Below are positions 47,807-58,109 of a stretch of 64,000 nt of DNA, in pieces. The translations under genes were made by a program, and so were the position numbers. How positions within the stretch are numbered: the stretch's first letter is position 1; each line of letters begins with the position of its first letter. A model generated the notes under the pieces. That model was not told the origin of the DNA. It was given only the letters and a program-made list of their open reading frames with translations, and did no database searches. The stretch lies in the NCBI RefSeq assembly GCF_902859825.1, contig NZ_CADIKB010000005.1:186001-250000 (forward strand), given 5' to 3'. This stretch comes from Paraburkholderia phenoliruptrix (lineage in GTDB: Bacteria; Pseudomonadota; Gammaproteobacteria; Burkholderiales; Burkholderiaceae).

Positions 47807-48616
47807 TCAGGCCGCCGCGTGCGCGGCGCCGCGCGTTTGCCCGGCCACGCTTTGCACCCACACGAGTCCGGCCGTGGTGGTGGTGCGCGGCTTGTATTCG
47901 CAGCCGACCCAGCCGTCGTAACCGATCGAGTCGAGCAGATCGAACAGGAACGGGTAGTTGATTTCACCGGTGCCGGGTTCGTTGCGCCCCGGGTTGTCGG
48001 CGAGTTGAATGTGGGCGATCTGCGGCAGATGCTTTTTGATCGTCGCGGCGAGTTCGCCTTCCATCCGTTGCATGTGATAGATGTCGTACTGCAGGAACAG
48101 GTTGTCCGAACCCACCGCGCGGATCACGTCGAGGCCCTCGCTCGAACGGTTCAGCGCGAAGCCGGGAATGTCGTAGGCATTGCACGGCTCGACGAGCAGG
48201 CGGATGCCGGCCTTCTTCAACTCGGCGGCCGCAAAACGCAGGTTATCGACGATGGTCGAGCGGGCCTCGTCCGCGTCCACGCCGGCAGTCGGAATGCCGA
48301 CGAGGCAGTTCAGTTGCGGCACCTTCAGCGCGCTCGCATATTCGATCGCACGGCCGACGCCTTCCTGGAACTCGGTGACGCGATCGGGCAGGCACGCAAT
48401 GCCGCGCTCGCCGGCTTCCCAGTTGCCCGCGGGCAGGTTGTGCAGCACCAGCTTGAGCCGGTTTTGCTGAAGACGCTCGCTCAACTCGGCGACCTTGTAC
48501 GGATACGGAAACATGAATTCGACGGCATGAAAGCCCGCGTCCGCCGCCGCCGCAAAGCGGTCGAGGAACGGGACTTCGTTAAAGAGCATGGTGAGATTCG
48601 CTGCGAATTTCGGCAT
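47807..48616 (-). CDS. hyi: Hydroxypyruvate isomerase
   Basis: A 269-residue TIM-barrel isomerase interconverting hydroxypyruvate and tartronate semialdehyde. It opens MPKFAANLTMLFNEVPFLDR, characteristic of Hyi, and has the metal-site residues in LLVEPCNAYDIPGF, FLQYDIYHMQRMEG and GWVGCEYKPRTTTTAGL. Encoded between gcl and glxR, with gaps of about 100 bases on each side. Confidence 0.95.
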   Translation of the reverse strand: MPKFAANLTMLFNEVPFLDRFAAAADAGFHAVEFMFPYPYKVAELSERLQQNRLKLVLHNLPAGNWEAGERGIACLPDRVTEFQEGVGRAIEYASALKVPQLNCLVGIPTAGVDADEARSTIVDNLRFAAAELKKAGIRLLVEPCNAYDIPGFALNRSSEGLDVIRAVGSDNLFLQYDIYHMQRMEGELAATIKKHLPQIAHIQLADNPGRNEPGTGEINYPFLFDLLDSIGYDGWVGCEYKPRTTTTAGLVWVQSVAGQTRGAAHAAA

Positions 48617-48722
48617 GGTGCGTAGGTCTCGCTGGTCGGTCAGTGAATTGGCGTGTGCCCGTCACGCGTGCGCCACGCGGCTGCGGGGCGTAGTCGCGTG
48701 ACCGCGGTCGTCGGGTCAGTCC

Positions 48723-50498
<1,776 letters not shown>

Positions 50499-50548
50499 GA
50501 ATGTCTCCTCAATGTCCTGAAATTGGCAAATAAAGGCTGTTGAACGCA

Positions 50549-50567
50549 CTTTAGGCTTGACCTAAAG
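50549..50567. promoter_or_regulatory. Palindrome in the gcl-LysR divergent promoter
   Basis: CTTTAGG (50549-50555) and CCTAAAG (50561-50567) are perfect inverted repeats with a 5-base spacer, 51 bases upstream of gcl. LysR regulators bind such interrupted dyads in divergent promoters, so it is the likely operator for the neighbouring LysR protein. Confidence 0.65.
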
Positions 50568-50663
50568 GTTTGATAAGATCAGTCCGCGTCGCTTATTTCG
50601 AAACAAAAAGTATGGAATGCCGGAGCAAAGGGCGGCGCCGGTGGAAACCAGGAGGAGACAGGC

Positions 50664-51578
50664 ATGGACCGCTTCAAGCAGATCGAAACCTTCGTGCGTG
50701 TCGCGGACGCGGGCAGCCTCGCGGCTGCAGCGCTCGAGGAGGGCGTCTCGCCGGTGATTCTCGGGCGGCGCATCGACGCGCTCGAAAAGCGTCTCGGCGT
50801 GAAGCTCATGTACCGCTCGACGCGGCGGCTCGTGGTCAGCGAGGACGGCGCCGCGTTTCTCGAGCGCTGCCGGGGCTTGCTGACCGAATGGGACCAGGCG
50901 GAGAACGAACTGAGTGCCGGGCGCCGGGCGGTGAACGGTCACCTGATCGTCTCGGCGCCGGCCGCGTTCGGCCGCAAGCACGTCGCGCCGCTCGCGCCCG
51001 CGTTTCTCGCCGACAAGCCGGAATTGCAGGTGTCCTTCAACCTGACCGACCGGGTCGTCGATCTGGTGCGCGAGGGCTATGACCTGTCGATTCGCATCGG
51101 CGGCGCGGTCGATCCCAACTTCGTCGCCGTGAAACTGGCCTCGAACCGCCGTGTGGTCTGCGGCACACCCGAGTATTTCCGCCAGCACGGCAAGCCGAAA
51201 ACGCTCGAAGACCTGCCGCGGCACAACTGCCTCGCGTTTAACCTGCAAGGCGGCCAGAACCGCGGCTGGTATTTCCGCCGCAACGGCAAGCTCGTCACGG
51301 TGCGGGTGGGCGGCACGCTCGACTGCAACGACGGCGAGCTGCTGCACCGCTGGGTGTCCGAGGGGCTCGGGCTCGGCTGGCGCTCCACGTGGGAGATCCA
51401 GCAGCAGCTCGCGCGCGGCGAACTGGAAACGGTGCTCGACGAGTTCGCGCTGCCCGACTACGACATCCTCGCCGTCTATCCACAGCAGCGTTACGTGCCG
51501 GCCAAGGTGCGCTATTTCATCGACTATCTGAAGGAAATTTACGCGAGCGAAGACTATTGGAACCAGCCTGCGTATTAG
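50664..51578 (+). CDS. LysR-family transcriptional regulator
   Basis: A 304-residue regulator. The winged helix-turn-helix spans MDRFKQIETFVRVADAGSLA to LGVKLMYRSTRRL, and the effector domain includes GHLIVSAPAAFGRKHVAPL and GYDLSIRIGG, typical of the CrgA/DsdC-like branch. Encoded divergently from gcl-hyi-glxR, it probably controls that operon in response to glyoxylate or a related compound. An AGGAGGAG site precedes the ATG. Confidence 0.92.
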   Translation: MDRFKQIETFVRVADAGSLAAAALEEGVSPVILGRRIDALEKRLGVKLMYRSTRRLVVSEDGAAFLERCRGLLTEWDQAENELSAGRRAVNGHLIVSAPAAFGRKHVAPLAPAFLADKPELQVSFNLTDRVVDLVREGYDLSIRIGGAVDPNFVAVKLASNRRVVCGTPEYFRQHGKPKTLEDLPRHNCLAFNLQGGQNRGWYFRRNGKLVTVRVGGTLDCNDGELLHRWVSEGLGLGWRSTWEIQQQLARGELETVLDEFALPDYDILAVYPQQRYVPAKVRYFIDYLKEIYASEDYWNQPAY

Positions 51579-51713
51579 CGCGCGGGCCGTTGCCGGGCTT
51601 TTTTTGCAAACGGCGCGCGGCGGCGGGAATAAACTCGGCGCATGGCCGGTTATGCGAGGTGAAGCCTGACGACGAACCGCGCTGCATAGCCGCACATGCC
51701 CTGGAGGGCCGAG

Positions 51714-52559
51714 GTGGTCCAGACCGATAGAGACGCCGATTCCGACGCTGCGCGAAGCCGCCGCTTCCAGCAGCTCGCGCTGCCGCATCTCGACGCGGCC
51801 TACAACCTCGCGCGCTGGCTGTGCGGCAATCCGAACGATGCCGACGATGTCGTGCAGGAAGCGTTTATGCGCGCATTCCGCTTTTTCGACACCTTCCGCG
51901 GCGATTCGGCGCGGCCGTGGCTGCTCGCGATCGTGCGCCGGACCTGGTACACCGAATGGCGGCGGCGGGCGTCGTCGCATGAAACCGTGGAGTTCGACGA
52001 CACGATGGACGACGCGACCTTCGACGGCTGGAGCGCGGGCGGCGCCGACCCGCAGGCGCTGCTCATCCGCGACGAGGACACGAAGCGGGTGCACGAGGCG
52101 CTTGCGCTGCTGCCTGTCGAGTATCGCGAAGTGCTGATCCTGCGCGAGCTGGAAGAGATGGGCTATCGCGAAATCGCTCAGGTGGCGGATGTGCCGATCG
52201 GCACGGTCATGTCCCGGCTCGCCCGCGGGCGCCGCAAGCTGGCAGCCTTGCTGACGGACTCCGGCGACGGTCTGGCGGAAGCGGCGCGGGATCCGGCGTA
52301 CCGGGGCATGGCTGCGAAGTTCTCGCCTCAATCGGGCGGTGCGGGCGCCGGCTTGCCGGGCGCCGCGTCCATGCCGGCCTCCGGGGCGGCCGCCGGCCCA
52401 AGTTCTTCAGACGACGAAAACGGCGCCGCGCAGGCATGCCGTTGCGCTACGCCGACGGCTTCCGTGACGCCGCTGCGGGCCGTCGCCAACGCCCGTTCGT
52501 TGACCCACCGCGGCGGTGCAACCGCCGGCAACGCTCAGGAGACGCCAGATGGACTGTAA
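51714..52559 (+). CDS. ECF RNA polymerase sigma factor with long C-terminal tail
   Basis: The GTG at 51714 is chosen because GGAGG lies six bases upstream. Region 2 is near residues 25-90 (AAYNLARWLCGNPNDADDVVQEAF, FRGDSARPWLLAIVRRTWY) and region 4 near 120-180 (LLPVEYREVLILRELEEMGY, IGTVMSRLARGRRKL). About 95 residues follow that are Gly/Ala/Pro/Ser-rich and unlike the usual ECF length of 180-200. It directs RNA polymerase to an unknown regulon. Its stop overlaps the anti-sigma start. Confidence 0.93.
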   Translation: MVQTDRDADSDAARSRRFQQLALPHLDAAYNLARWLCGNPNDADDVVQEAFMRAFRFFDTFRGDSARPWLLAIVRRTWYTEWRRRASSHETVEFDDTMDDATFDGWSAGGADPQALLIRDEDTKRVHEALALLPVEYREVLILRELEEMGYREIAQVADVPIGTVMSRLARGRRKLAALLTDSGDGLAEAARDPAYRGMAAKFSPQSGGAGAGLPGAASMPASGAAAGPSSSDDENGAAQACRCATPTASVTPLRAVANARSLTHRGGATAGNAQETPDGL

Positions 52560-53739
52560 CGAAGCGCGGCCGCTCCTCGATGCGAACGCCGATCACGAAT
52601 TGCCCGCGCCGGATGCGCGGCGCGTAGAGCAGCATATCGAGCGCTGCGCGGCCTGCCGGCGCGAAAGCGACACGCTTCGGACGATGAGCCGCGCGCTGCG
52701 GGCGGCGCCTTATCATCGCGCGCCGGAGTCGTTGCGCTTGCGCATTCTGGCGGGTTTGCCGCAGACACAAGGCGCGGCGCGGGAGGCGCCGGAGGCCGTG
52801 CCGGCGAGCGCGCGGGCGGGCGTCGACGGAGCCGCAGCGCAGACTGCTTCAGACGCAGCGGCGGGCATGGGAATGCGGGCAGGCGTCGAGGAAGGCGCGG
52901 CGCAGACGGCGTCGGATGCAGTGACGAGTGCGCGAGAAGGCGAGGGCGCCGACGCGGCTCGCGTGCGAGCTGCGGCATCGCAGGCCGAGGCTCCGGCCGC
53001 AGCCGTTGCTGCTGCGGCGCAAGAGCCCGGCCGTAACGCACGACTGTCCTCGCATAGGCGGCCGGGCTGGTTTCGCGGCTGGGTCGATCGCCTGTTCGGC
53101 GGCCGCGCGGCGCACGTCGGGCACGGCGGGCAAGGCGGGCAAGGCGGCCTTGCCGCGCCTTCGGCAGGCGGCGGGACGGGCGCGCCGCCCGCCTCGGGCT
53201 GGCTCGCGCCGCTCGTCGTCGCGCTGTGCGCGGTGGGCGTCGCGCTCACGCTGAATCTGCGGCGGCCGGCGGAGTTCGCGCCATTCGCCGACGAACTCGT
53301 GGCGAGCCACGTGCGCGCCCAGGTGTCCGGGCGCGACATCGACGTGATTTCGACGGACCGGCATACCGTCAAGCCGTGGTTCAACGGCCGGCTCGACTAT
53401 TCGCCGCCCGTCGAGGATCTGGCGGCGAGCGGCTTCGCGCTCGAAGGCGGCCGGCTCGACTACCTCGCGCATCGACGGGTCGCCGTGCTGGTTTACCGCT
53501 ACCGCAAGCACGTGATCGACGTCTACGTGTTCCCGCAGACCGCGGGCAGCGCGGCGAACGGCGCGGACAGCGGCGCGCCGTCGACGCTCGCCCGGGAAGG
53601 CTACTCGCTCGCTCACTGGGACGCCGAGGGCATGACCTGGTGGGCGATCACGGACGCCGCGCCCGACGCGCTCAGCGGCCTCGAAGCCGCGCTGAAGGCG
53701 CGCCTCGCGGGCGCGAGCGGCCGCACCGAGAACGGCTGA
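52549..53739 (+). CDS. Membrane anti-sigma factor with zinc-finger motif and long disordered insert
   Basis: A 396-residue partner of the ECF sigma factor. The N-terminal anti-sigma domain has His29-x3-Cys33-x2-Cys36 (QHIERCAACRRE). Residues 80-200 form a low-complexity insert containing an approximate repeat of RAGVDGAAAQTASDAAA and RAGVEEGAAQTASDAVT. A single membrane span is WLAPLVVALCAVGVALTLNL, then a periplasmic domain with RDIDVISTDRHTVKPWFNGRL. It probably holds the sigma factor at the membrane and releases it on an envelope signal. Confidence 0.9.
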   Translation: MDCNEARPLLDANADHELPAPDARRVEQHIERCAACRRESDTLRTMSRALRAAPYHRAPESLRLRILAGLPQTQGAAREAPEAVPASARAGVDGAAAQTASDAAAGMGMRAGVEEGAAQTASDAVTSAREGEGADAARVRAAASQAEAPAAAVAAAAQEPGRNARLSSHRRPGWFRGWVDRLFGGRAAHVGHGGQGGQGGLAAPSAGGGTGAPPASGWLAPLVVALCAVGVALTLNLRRPAEFAPFADELVASHVRAQVSGRDIDVISTDRHTVKPWFNGRLDYSPPVEDLAASGFALEGGRLDYLAHRRVAVLVYRYRKHVIDVYVFPQTAGSAANGADSGAPSTLAREGYSLAHWDAEGMTWWAITDAAPDALSGLEAALKARLAGASGRTENG

Positions 53740-53746
53740 GCCGTCG

Positions 53747-53775
53747 CGCGGAGCGCTCGCCGGCGGCGCTCCGCG
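53747..53775 (+). terminator. Hairpin after the anti-sigma gene
   Basis: Bases 53747-53756 pair with 53766-53775 (10 bp) just past the stop codon. No T-tract follows directly, so partial termination is possible. Confidence 0.5.
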
Positions 53776-53827
53776 TGCTAAATGATTGAAAACACGCCTG
53801 AATCGCCTGCCGGCGCGAGGTAATGCC

Positions 53828-53856
53828 TTGCAACCCGGCCCCAACCGGGCTACAAT
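53828..53856 (+). promoter_or_regulatory. Sigma70 promoter of the rpsF operon
   Basis: TTGCAA (53828-53833) and TACAAT (53851-53856) are separated by 17 bases, placing the transcription start about 70 bases before rpsF. This is one of the clearest promoters in the window, as expected for a ribosomal-protein operon. Confidence 0.85.
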
Positions 53857-53930
53857 CTTCGGCTTCTCACTTGCCGCACCGGTTCGACGCCCGGGTGGCT
53901 TCTATCCAAAAGTCAGCACAAGGAGTGTGT

Positions 53931-54305
53931 ATGCGTCATTATGAAATCGTCTTTATCGTGCACCCCGATCAGAGCGAGCAGGTGCCCGCCATGATCGAGC
54001 GTTACAAGAGCACGATCACGTCGCACGGTGGCCAGATCCACCGTATCGAAGACTGGGGCCGTCGCCAACTGGCCTACATGATCGAGAAACTCGCGAAGGC
54101 TCACTACGTCTGCATGAACATCGAATGCGACCAGACCACGCTCGACGAGCTGGAACATGCGTTCAAGTTCAACGACGCCGTTCTGCGTCACCTCATCGTC
54201 AAGATGAAGAAGGCCGAAACCGGCCCGTCGCCGATGATGAAGGAAGTGCAGCGCGAAGAAGCCAAGAAGTCGGCTGCTACGCAACCGTCCGAAGCGCAGG
54301 CTTAA
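53931..54305 (+). CDS. rpsF: 30S ribosomal protein S6
   Basis: A 124-residue S6 protein ([50 protein letters not shown]). It binds S18 and 16S rRNA in the platform of the small subunit. AAGGAG precedes the ATG by seven bases. First gene of rpsF-priB-rpsR-rplI. The C-terminal tail is Glu/Ala/Lys-rich as in other Burkholderia S6. Confidence 0.98.
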   Translation: MRHYEIVFIVHPDQSEQVPAMIERYKSTITSHGGQIHRIEDWGRRQLAYMIEKLAKAHYVCMNIECDQTTLDELEHAFKFNDAVLRHLIVKMKKAETGPSPMMKEVQREEAKKSAATQPSEAQA

Positions 54306-54367
54306 GACACATTATTTAAGCTACCAGACCGAAGCGCGCCGCTTTTTGCCAACAGGTACAAGGCTAC

Positions 54368-54667
54368 ATGAACCGGCTGCAGCTCACGGCCAGCGTCGTC
54401 GAACGCGAACCGGTGCGGTACACACCCGCCGGCGTTCCGATTGCCGGCTGCACGTTGCAGCACCGCACGGAAGTCGTCGAAGCCGGTACTGCCCGGCAAG
54501 TCGAACTGACCATGCAGGCGGTAGCCGCAGGCGAGGCGAGCGGTAAGCTGGAAAGCTGTCCGATGGGCGTGGAAACGCTCTTCACAGGCTTTCTGGCGAA
54601 AAAGCACCGCAACGCGAGAACTCTGGTATTTCACATCACAGCATTGCAGGACATTGGAAAGGACTGA
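54368..54667 (+). CDS. priB: Primosomal replication protein N (PriB)
   Basis: A 99-residue single-strand DNA-binding protein of the OB fold that helps PriA reload DnaB at stalled forks. Recognisable parts are [40 protein letters not shown] and the end FHITALQDI. Its position between rpsF and rpsR is the usual one in beta- and gammaproteobacteria, with dnaB nearby here. Confidence 0.95.
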   Translation: MNRLQLTASVVEREPVRYTPAGVPIAGCTLQHRTEVVEAGTARQVELTMQAVAAGEASGKLESCPMGVETLFTGFLAKKHRNARTLVFHITALQDIGKD

Positions 54668-54669
54668 AC

Positions 54670-54945
54670 ATGCCCCGCCCGACTGGTAAGAAATTCGACA
54701 AGCGTCGTCAGCAACAAAATCCGCTCTTCAAGCGCAAGAAGTTCTGCCGTTTCACGGCCGCTGGCGTCGAGTACATCGACTACAAGGACATCGAAACGCT
54801 GAAGGACTTCATCGGCGAAAACGGCAAGATCACGCCAGCGCGTCTCACGGGTACGAAGGCGCACTATCAACGCCAGCTGGACACGGCTATCAAGCGCGCG
54901 CGTTTCCTCGCGCTGGTGCCGTACACCGACCAGCACAAGGCCTAA
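54670..54945 (+). CDS. rpsR: 30S ribosomal protein S18
   Basis: A 91-residue S18 with the typical basic N-terminus ([20 protein letters not shown]), [20 protein letters not shown] and [15 protein letters not shown]. It pairs with S6 on the small subunit. Starts two bases after priB. Confidence 0.98.
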   Translation: MPRPTGKKFDKRRQQQNPLFKRKKFCRFTAAGVEYIDYKDIETLKDFIGENGKITPARLTGTKAHYQRQLDTAIKRARFLALVPYTDQHKA

Positions 54946-54972
54946 CCCGACGACGCGATAAGGAGCATCCGA

Positions 54973-55425
54973 ATGCAAATCATTCTTCTGGAAAAAGTCG
55001 TCAATCTGGGTAACCTGGGCGACATCGTGAAGGTCAAGGACGGTTACGCACGTAACTTCCTGATCCCGAACAAGCAGGCTCGCCGTGCCACGAAGGAAGC
55101 GCTGGCTGAATTCGAAGTCCGCCGCGCCGAACTCGAAAAGATCGCCGCTGAAAAGCTGGCGGCCGCTCAGGCTCAAGGCGAAAAGCTGGCAGGCTCGACG
55201 GTTCAGATCGGCCAGAAGGCCGGCGTCGACGGCCGTCTGTTCGGCTCCGTCACGAACGCTGACATCGCTGAAGCACTGGGCAAGCAAGGCTTCGCAGTGG
55301 AAAAGGCGCAAGTGCGTCTGCCGGAAGGCCCGCTGAAGATGGTCGGCGACCACCCGGTTCAGGTTTCGCTGCACACCGACGTCGTTGTCGACGTGACGGT
55401 GTCGGTGCTGGGCGAGCACGTTTAA
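54973..55425 (+). CDS. rplI: 50S ribosomal protein L9
   Basis: A 150-residue L9: N-domain [20 protein letters not shown] and [20 protein letters not shown], long connecting helix, and C-domain with [11 protein letters not shown]. It sits at the base of the L1 stalk. Last gene of the operon, preceded by AAGGAG and followed by a strong terminator. Confidence 0.98.
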   Translation: MQIILLEKVVNLGNLGDIVKVKDGYARNFLIPNKQARRATKEALAEFEVRRAELEKIAAEKLAAAQAQGEKLAGSTVQIGQKAGVDGRLFGSVTNADIAEALGKQGFAVEKAQVRLPEGPLKMVGDHPVQVSLHTDVVVDVTVSVLGEHV

Positions 55426-55477
55426 GCGGCTGCGTCGAGCATCCGATAATATCGGCCAGGAAGGTGCTGGCTGGAGG

Positions 55478-55508
55478 CAGGGGCCGGGCAACCGGCCCCT
55501 GTTTTTTT
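55478..55508 (+). terminator. Rho-independent terminator of rpsF-priB-rpsR-rplI
   Basis: A 10-bp GC stem (55478-55487 with 55492-55501) with a GCAA tetraloop is followed by seven T (55502-55508). It lies between rplI and dnaB, so dnaB probably has its own promoter. Confidence 0.95.
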
Positions 55509-55569
55509 GTGTCCGTCAATGGGTTTTCCCGCTCGCCCTGGCCGCCCGATTACCCGATAATTCGTTTCC

Positions 55570-56955
55570 ATGAACGCACCGTCCAAAGATCCCCAACTCG
55601 AGTCGCTGAAAGTCCCGCCGCATTCGATCGAGGCCGAGCAATCGGTGCTGGGCGGCCTGCTGCTGGACAATGCCGCGTGGGACCGCATCGCCGACTTTCT
55701 GTCGCAAAGCGACTTCTATCGCTACGATCACCGCATCATCTTCGAACACATCGGCAAGCTGATCGCGGCCACCCGTCCTGCCGACGTCATCACCGTGTAC
55801 GAAGCGCTCGGCACCTCGGGCAAAGCGGAAGAGGTGGGCGGCCTGGCGTATCTGAACGCGCTCGCGCAAAACACACCGAGCGCGGCGAACATCCGGCGTT
55901 ATGCCGAAATCGTGCGCGACCGCGCCGTGCTGCGCCGGCTGGTGTCTGTCGCCGATGAAATTTCCGCGGACGCCTTCAACCCGCAAGGCAAGGAAGTCCG
56001 GCAACTGCTGGACGAAGCGGAGTCGAAGGTGTTTTCGATTGCGGAAGACGGCGCGCGCGGCACGCAAGGTTTTCTCGAAATCGGGCCGCTGCTCACGGAA
56101 GTGGTGGAGCGGATCGATACGCTTTACCACACGGCCAATCCGAGCGACGTGACGGGCACGCCGACGGGCTTCGTCGATCTCGACCGCATGACTTCGGGCA
56201 TGCACGGCGGCGAGCTGATTATCGTGGCAGGGCGTCCGTCGATGGGTAAGACAGCGTTCTCGATGAATATCGGCGAATACGTTGCGGTCGAGTATGGGCT
56301 GCCGGTCGCGGTGTTTTCCATGGAAATGCCGGGCTCCCAGCTCACCATGCGTATGCTCGGCTCTGTCGGGCGCCTCGATCAACACCGCATGCGAACCGGG
56401 CGGCTGACCGACGAGGATTGGCCGAAGCTCACGCACGCGGTGCAGAAAATGAGCGAGGCGCAGATTTTCATCGACGAAACCGGCGGTCTCAATCCGATGG
56501 AATTGCGCTCGCGCGCGCGGCGGCTCTCGCGCCAGTGCGGCAAGCTCGGGCTCATCATCATCGACTATTTGCAGCTGATGAGCGGCTCGTCGGCGGGCGA
56601 AAACCGGGCCACCGAAATTTCGGAAATCTCGCGTTCGCTCAAAGGTCTCGCGAAGGAACTGGACGTGCCGGTCATTGCCCTGTCGCAGCTGAATCGCGGC
56701 CTCGAGCAACGTCCGAACAAGCGCCCGATCATGTCGGACCTGCGCGAATCCGGCGCTATCGAGCAGGATGCCGACGTCATTCTCTTTATTTACCGCGACG
56801 AAGTGTATAACCCCGACAGCCCGGACAAAGGCACGGCGGAAATTATCATCGGCAAGCAGCGGAATGGTCCGATCGGACCGGTTCGGCTCACGTTCCACGG
56901 CCAATATACGAAGTTCGACAACTTCGCCGGCGCGCAGAATTTCTACGGCGAGTGA
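55570..56955 (+). CDS. dnaB: Replicative DNA helicase DnaB
   Basis: A 461-residue hexameric helicase that unwinds DNA at the replication fork. The N-terminal domain starts PHSIEAEQSVLGGLLLDNAA, a linker follows, and the RecA-like domain has Walker A AGRPSMGKTAF, Walker B LIIIDYLQLMSG, and DLRESGAIEQDADVILFIYR. Length is normal. No intein was seen. Positioned after rplI as in many proteobacteria. Confidence 0.97.
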   Translation: MNAPSKDPQLESLKVPPHSIEAEQSVLGGLLLDNAAWDRIADFLSQSDFYRYDHRIIFEHIGKLIAATRPADVITVYEALGTSGKAEEVGGLAYLNALAQNTPSAANIRRYAEIVRDRAVLRRLVSVADEISADAFNPQGKEVRQLLDEAESKVFSIAEDGARGTQGFLEIGPLLTEVVERIDTLYHTANPSDVTGTPTGFVDLDRMTSGMHGGELIIVAGRPSMGKTAFSMNIGEYVAVEYGLPVAVFSMEMPGSQLTMRMLGSVGRLDQHRMRTGRLTDEDWPKLTHAVQKMSEAQIFIDETGGLNPMELRSRARRLSRQCGKLGLIIIDYLQLMSGSSAGENRATEISEISRSLKGLAKELDVPVIALSQLNRGLEQRPNKRPIMSDLRESGAIEQDADVILFIYRDEVYNPDSPDKGTAEIIIGKQRNGPIGPVRLTFHGQYTKFDNFAGAQNFYGE

Positions 56956-56978
56956 CGCCGGTTTGACGGAACCGGCGT
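56955..56978 (+). terminator. Hairpin overlapping the dnaB stop
   Basis: ACGCCGGTT (56955-56963) pairs with AACCGGCGT (56970-56978) starting at the last base of the dnaB stop codon, followed by CTTG. It is a likely weak terminator. Confidence 0.6.
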
Positions 56979-57482
56979 CTTGAGCGCGCTTCATTTCAGA
57001 GACGACATCCTCCAATTTTGCCGTCGGGCCATGCAAATGCAGTCCGCGCAACTTCAGAACCTTGCCTGAGGTGAGGGCCCATGCGCCAAAGTAACAGCCG
57101 CTTTCGCGCGTGGAGTTGAACGAACCGCGCACGCGGTCCTAAAAGAGGATCGAGGCGTTCGTGCGGAAAAGCGTAGCTGAACAGCCCAGTCACGGCAACG
57201 AGCGGCCCTCGTGCCGAACGCGAAGCCGCGACGATAGGCGCACGGTCCATCGCTCAGCGCCGCCATCTGCGTGCGGGCGGTGTTCGATCAACAACACTGG
57301 CCCGCTCGCACGGCCATTTCCGATAGAATCGCGGCTTGTCACAAAGGCGTCACGGTGACGTTGGCCATCGATCCAGTATGCCGGCAGCTTTCTCGCTGCC
57401 CGGTTGCTGCCTGATCGGCGGTCTCGCGAAGATTCCGTAAACGATTGATTTTGCTGCAAACATGCAGCGTATCGGAAACCAT
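56979..57482. other. 504-base gap between dnaB and the DUF47 gene
   Basis: No convincing gene lies here; the frames on both strands are Arg/Ala-rich. A TAGAAT box at 57324-57329 could be the -10 of the downstream phosphate-transport genes, but its -35 is poor. The composition changes around 57290-57480, where the sequence becomes less G/C-biased, as expected for a promoter and leader. Confidence 0.45.
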
Positions 57483-58109
57483 ATGTTCGGTCGATTCATG
57501 CCCACCGAGGGCAAGTTTTTTGATATTTTCAACGCGCACGCACAGTGCATCGTCTCGGCGAGCCGCGAACTTGAGCTGCTGATCGACAATCTGCACGACG
57601 CAGAGACCCACAAGCAAAACGTGCAAAAGGCCGAAAAGGCTGCAGACAAGCTCACGCACGAAACCATCGACCTGCTGCACAAGACCTTCATCACGCCGCT
57701 CGACCGCGACGAAATCCACAAGCTGATCACCACGATGGACGACATCCTCGATCTGATGGAGGACGTCGCCACGGCCATTTCCCTTTACGACGTCCAGTCG
57801 GTGACCTCCGAGGCAAGCCAGCTCGCGCACATCTGCACGGCCACCTGCGAACGCGTGCAGTTTGCCGTCAGCCTGCTGTCCGACATGAAGCAGGCGAGCC
57901 AGATCCTCAAGGCCTGCGAGGAAATCGACCGGCTCGAATCCGAAGCAGACCGCGTGCTGCGCGCGGCCATGTCCAAGCTGTTTCGCGAGGAGGACAACGT
58001 CAAGACTCTCATCAAGCTGAAAGCGATTTACGAATTGCTCGAAACGATCACGGACAAGTGTGAAGACGTAGCGAACATCATCGAAGGCATCGTGCTGGAA
58101 AACGCATAA
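57483..58109 (+). CDS. DUF47 (PhoU-like) phosphate-transport regulator
   Basis: A 208-residue all-helical PhoU-like protein: MFGRFMPTEGKFFDIFNAHA, then NVQKAEKAADKLTHETIDLLHKTFITPLDR, the metal-binding E/D-rich motif DREEI-type (DRDEIHKLI), and DKCEDVANIIEGI at the end. DUF47 proteins regulate or assemble with PitA-type transporters. Its stop overlaps the pit ATG (TAATG), supporting joint function. Confidence 0.92.
   Translation: MFGRFMPTEGKFFDIFNAHAQCIVSASRELELLIDNLHDAETHKQNVQKAEKAADKLTHETIDLLHKTFITPLDRDEIHKLITTMDDILDLMEDVATAISLYDVQSVTSEASQLAHICTATCERVQFAVSLLSDMKQASQILKACEEIDRLESEADRVLRAAMSKLFREEDNVKTLIKLKAIYELLETITDKCEDVANIIEGIVLENA

Noticed and set aside
46358..48625. 755-codon plus-strand frame
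   Set aside because: It is antisense to glxR and hyi, which are certain; its composition is Arg/His-rich shadow.
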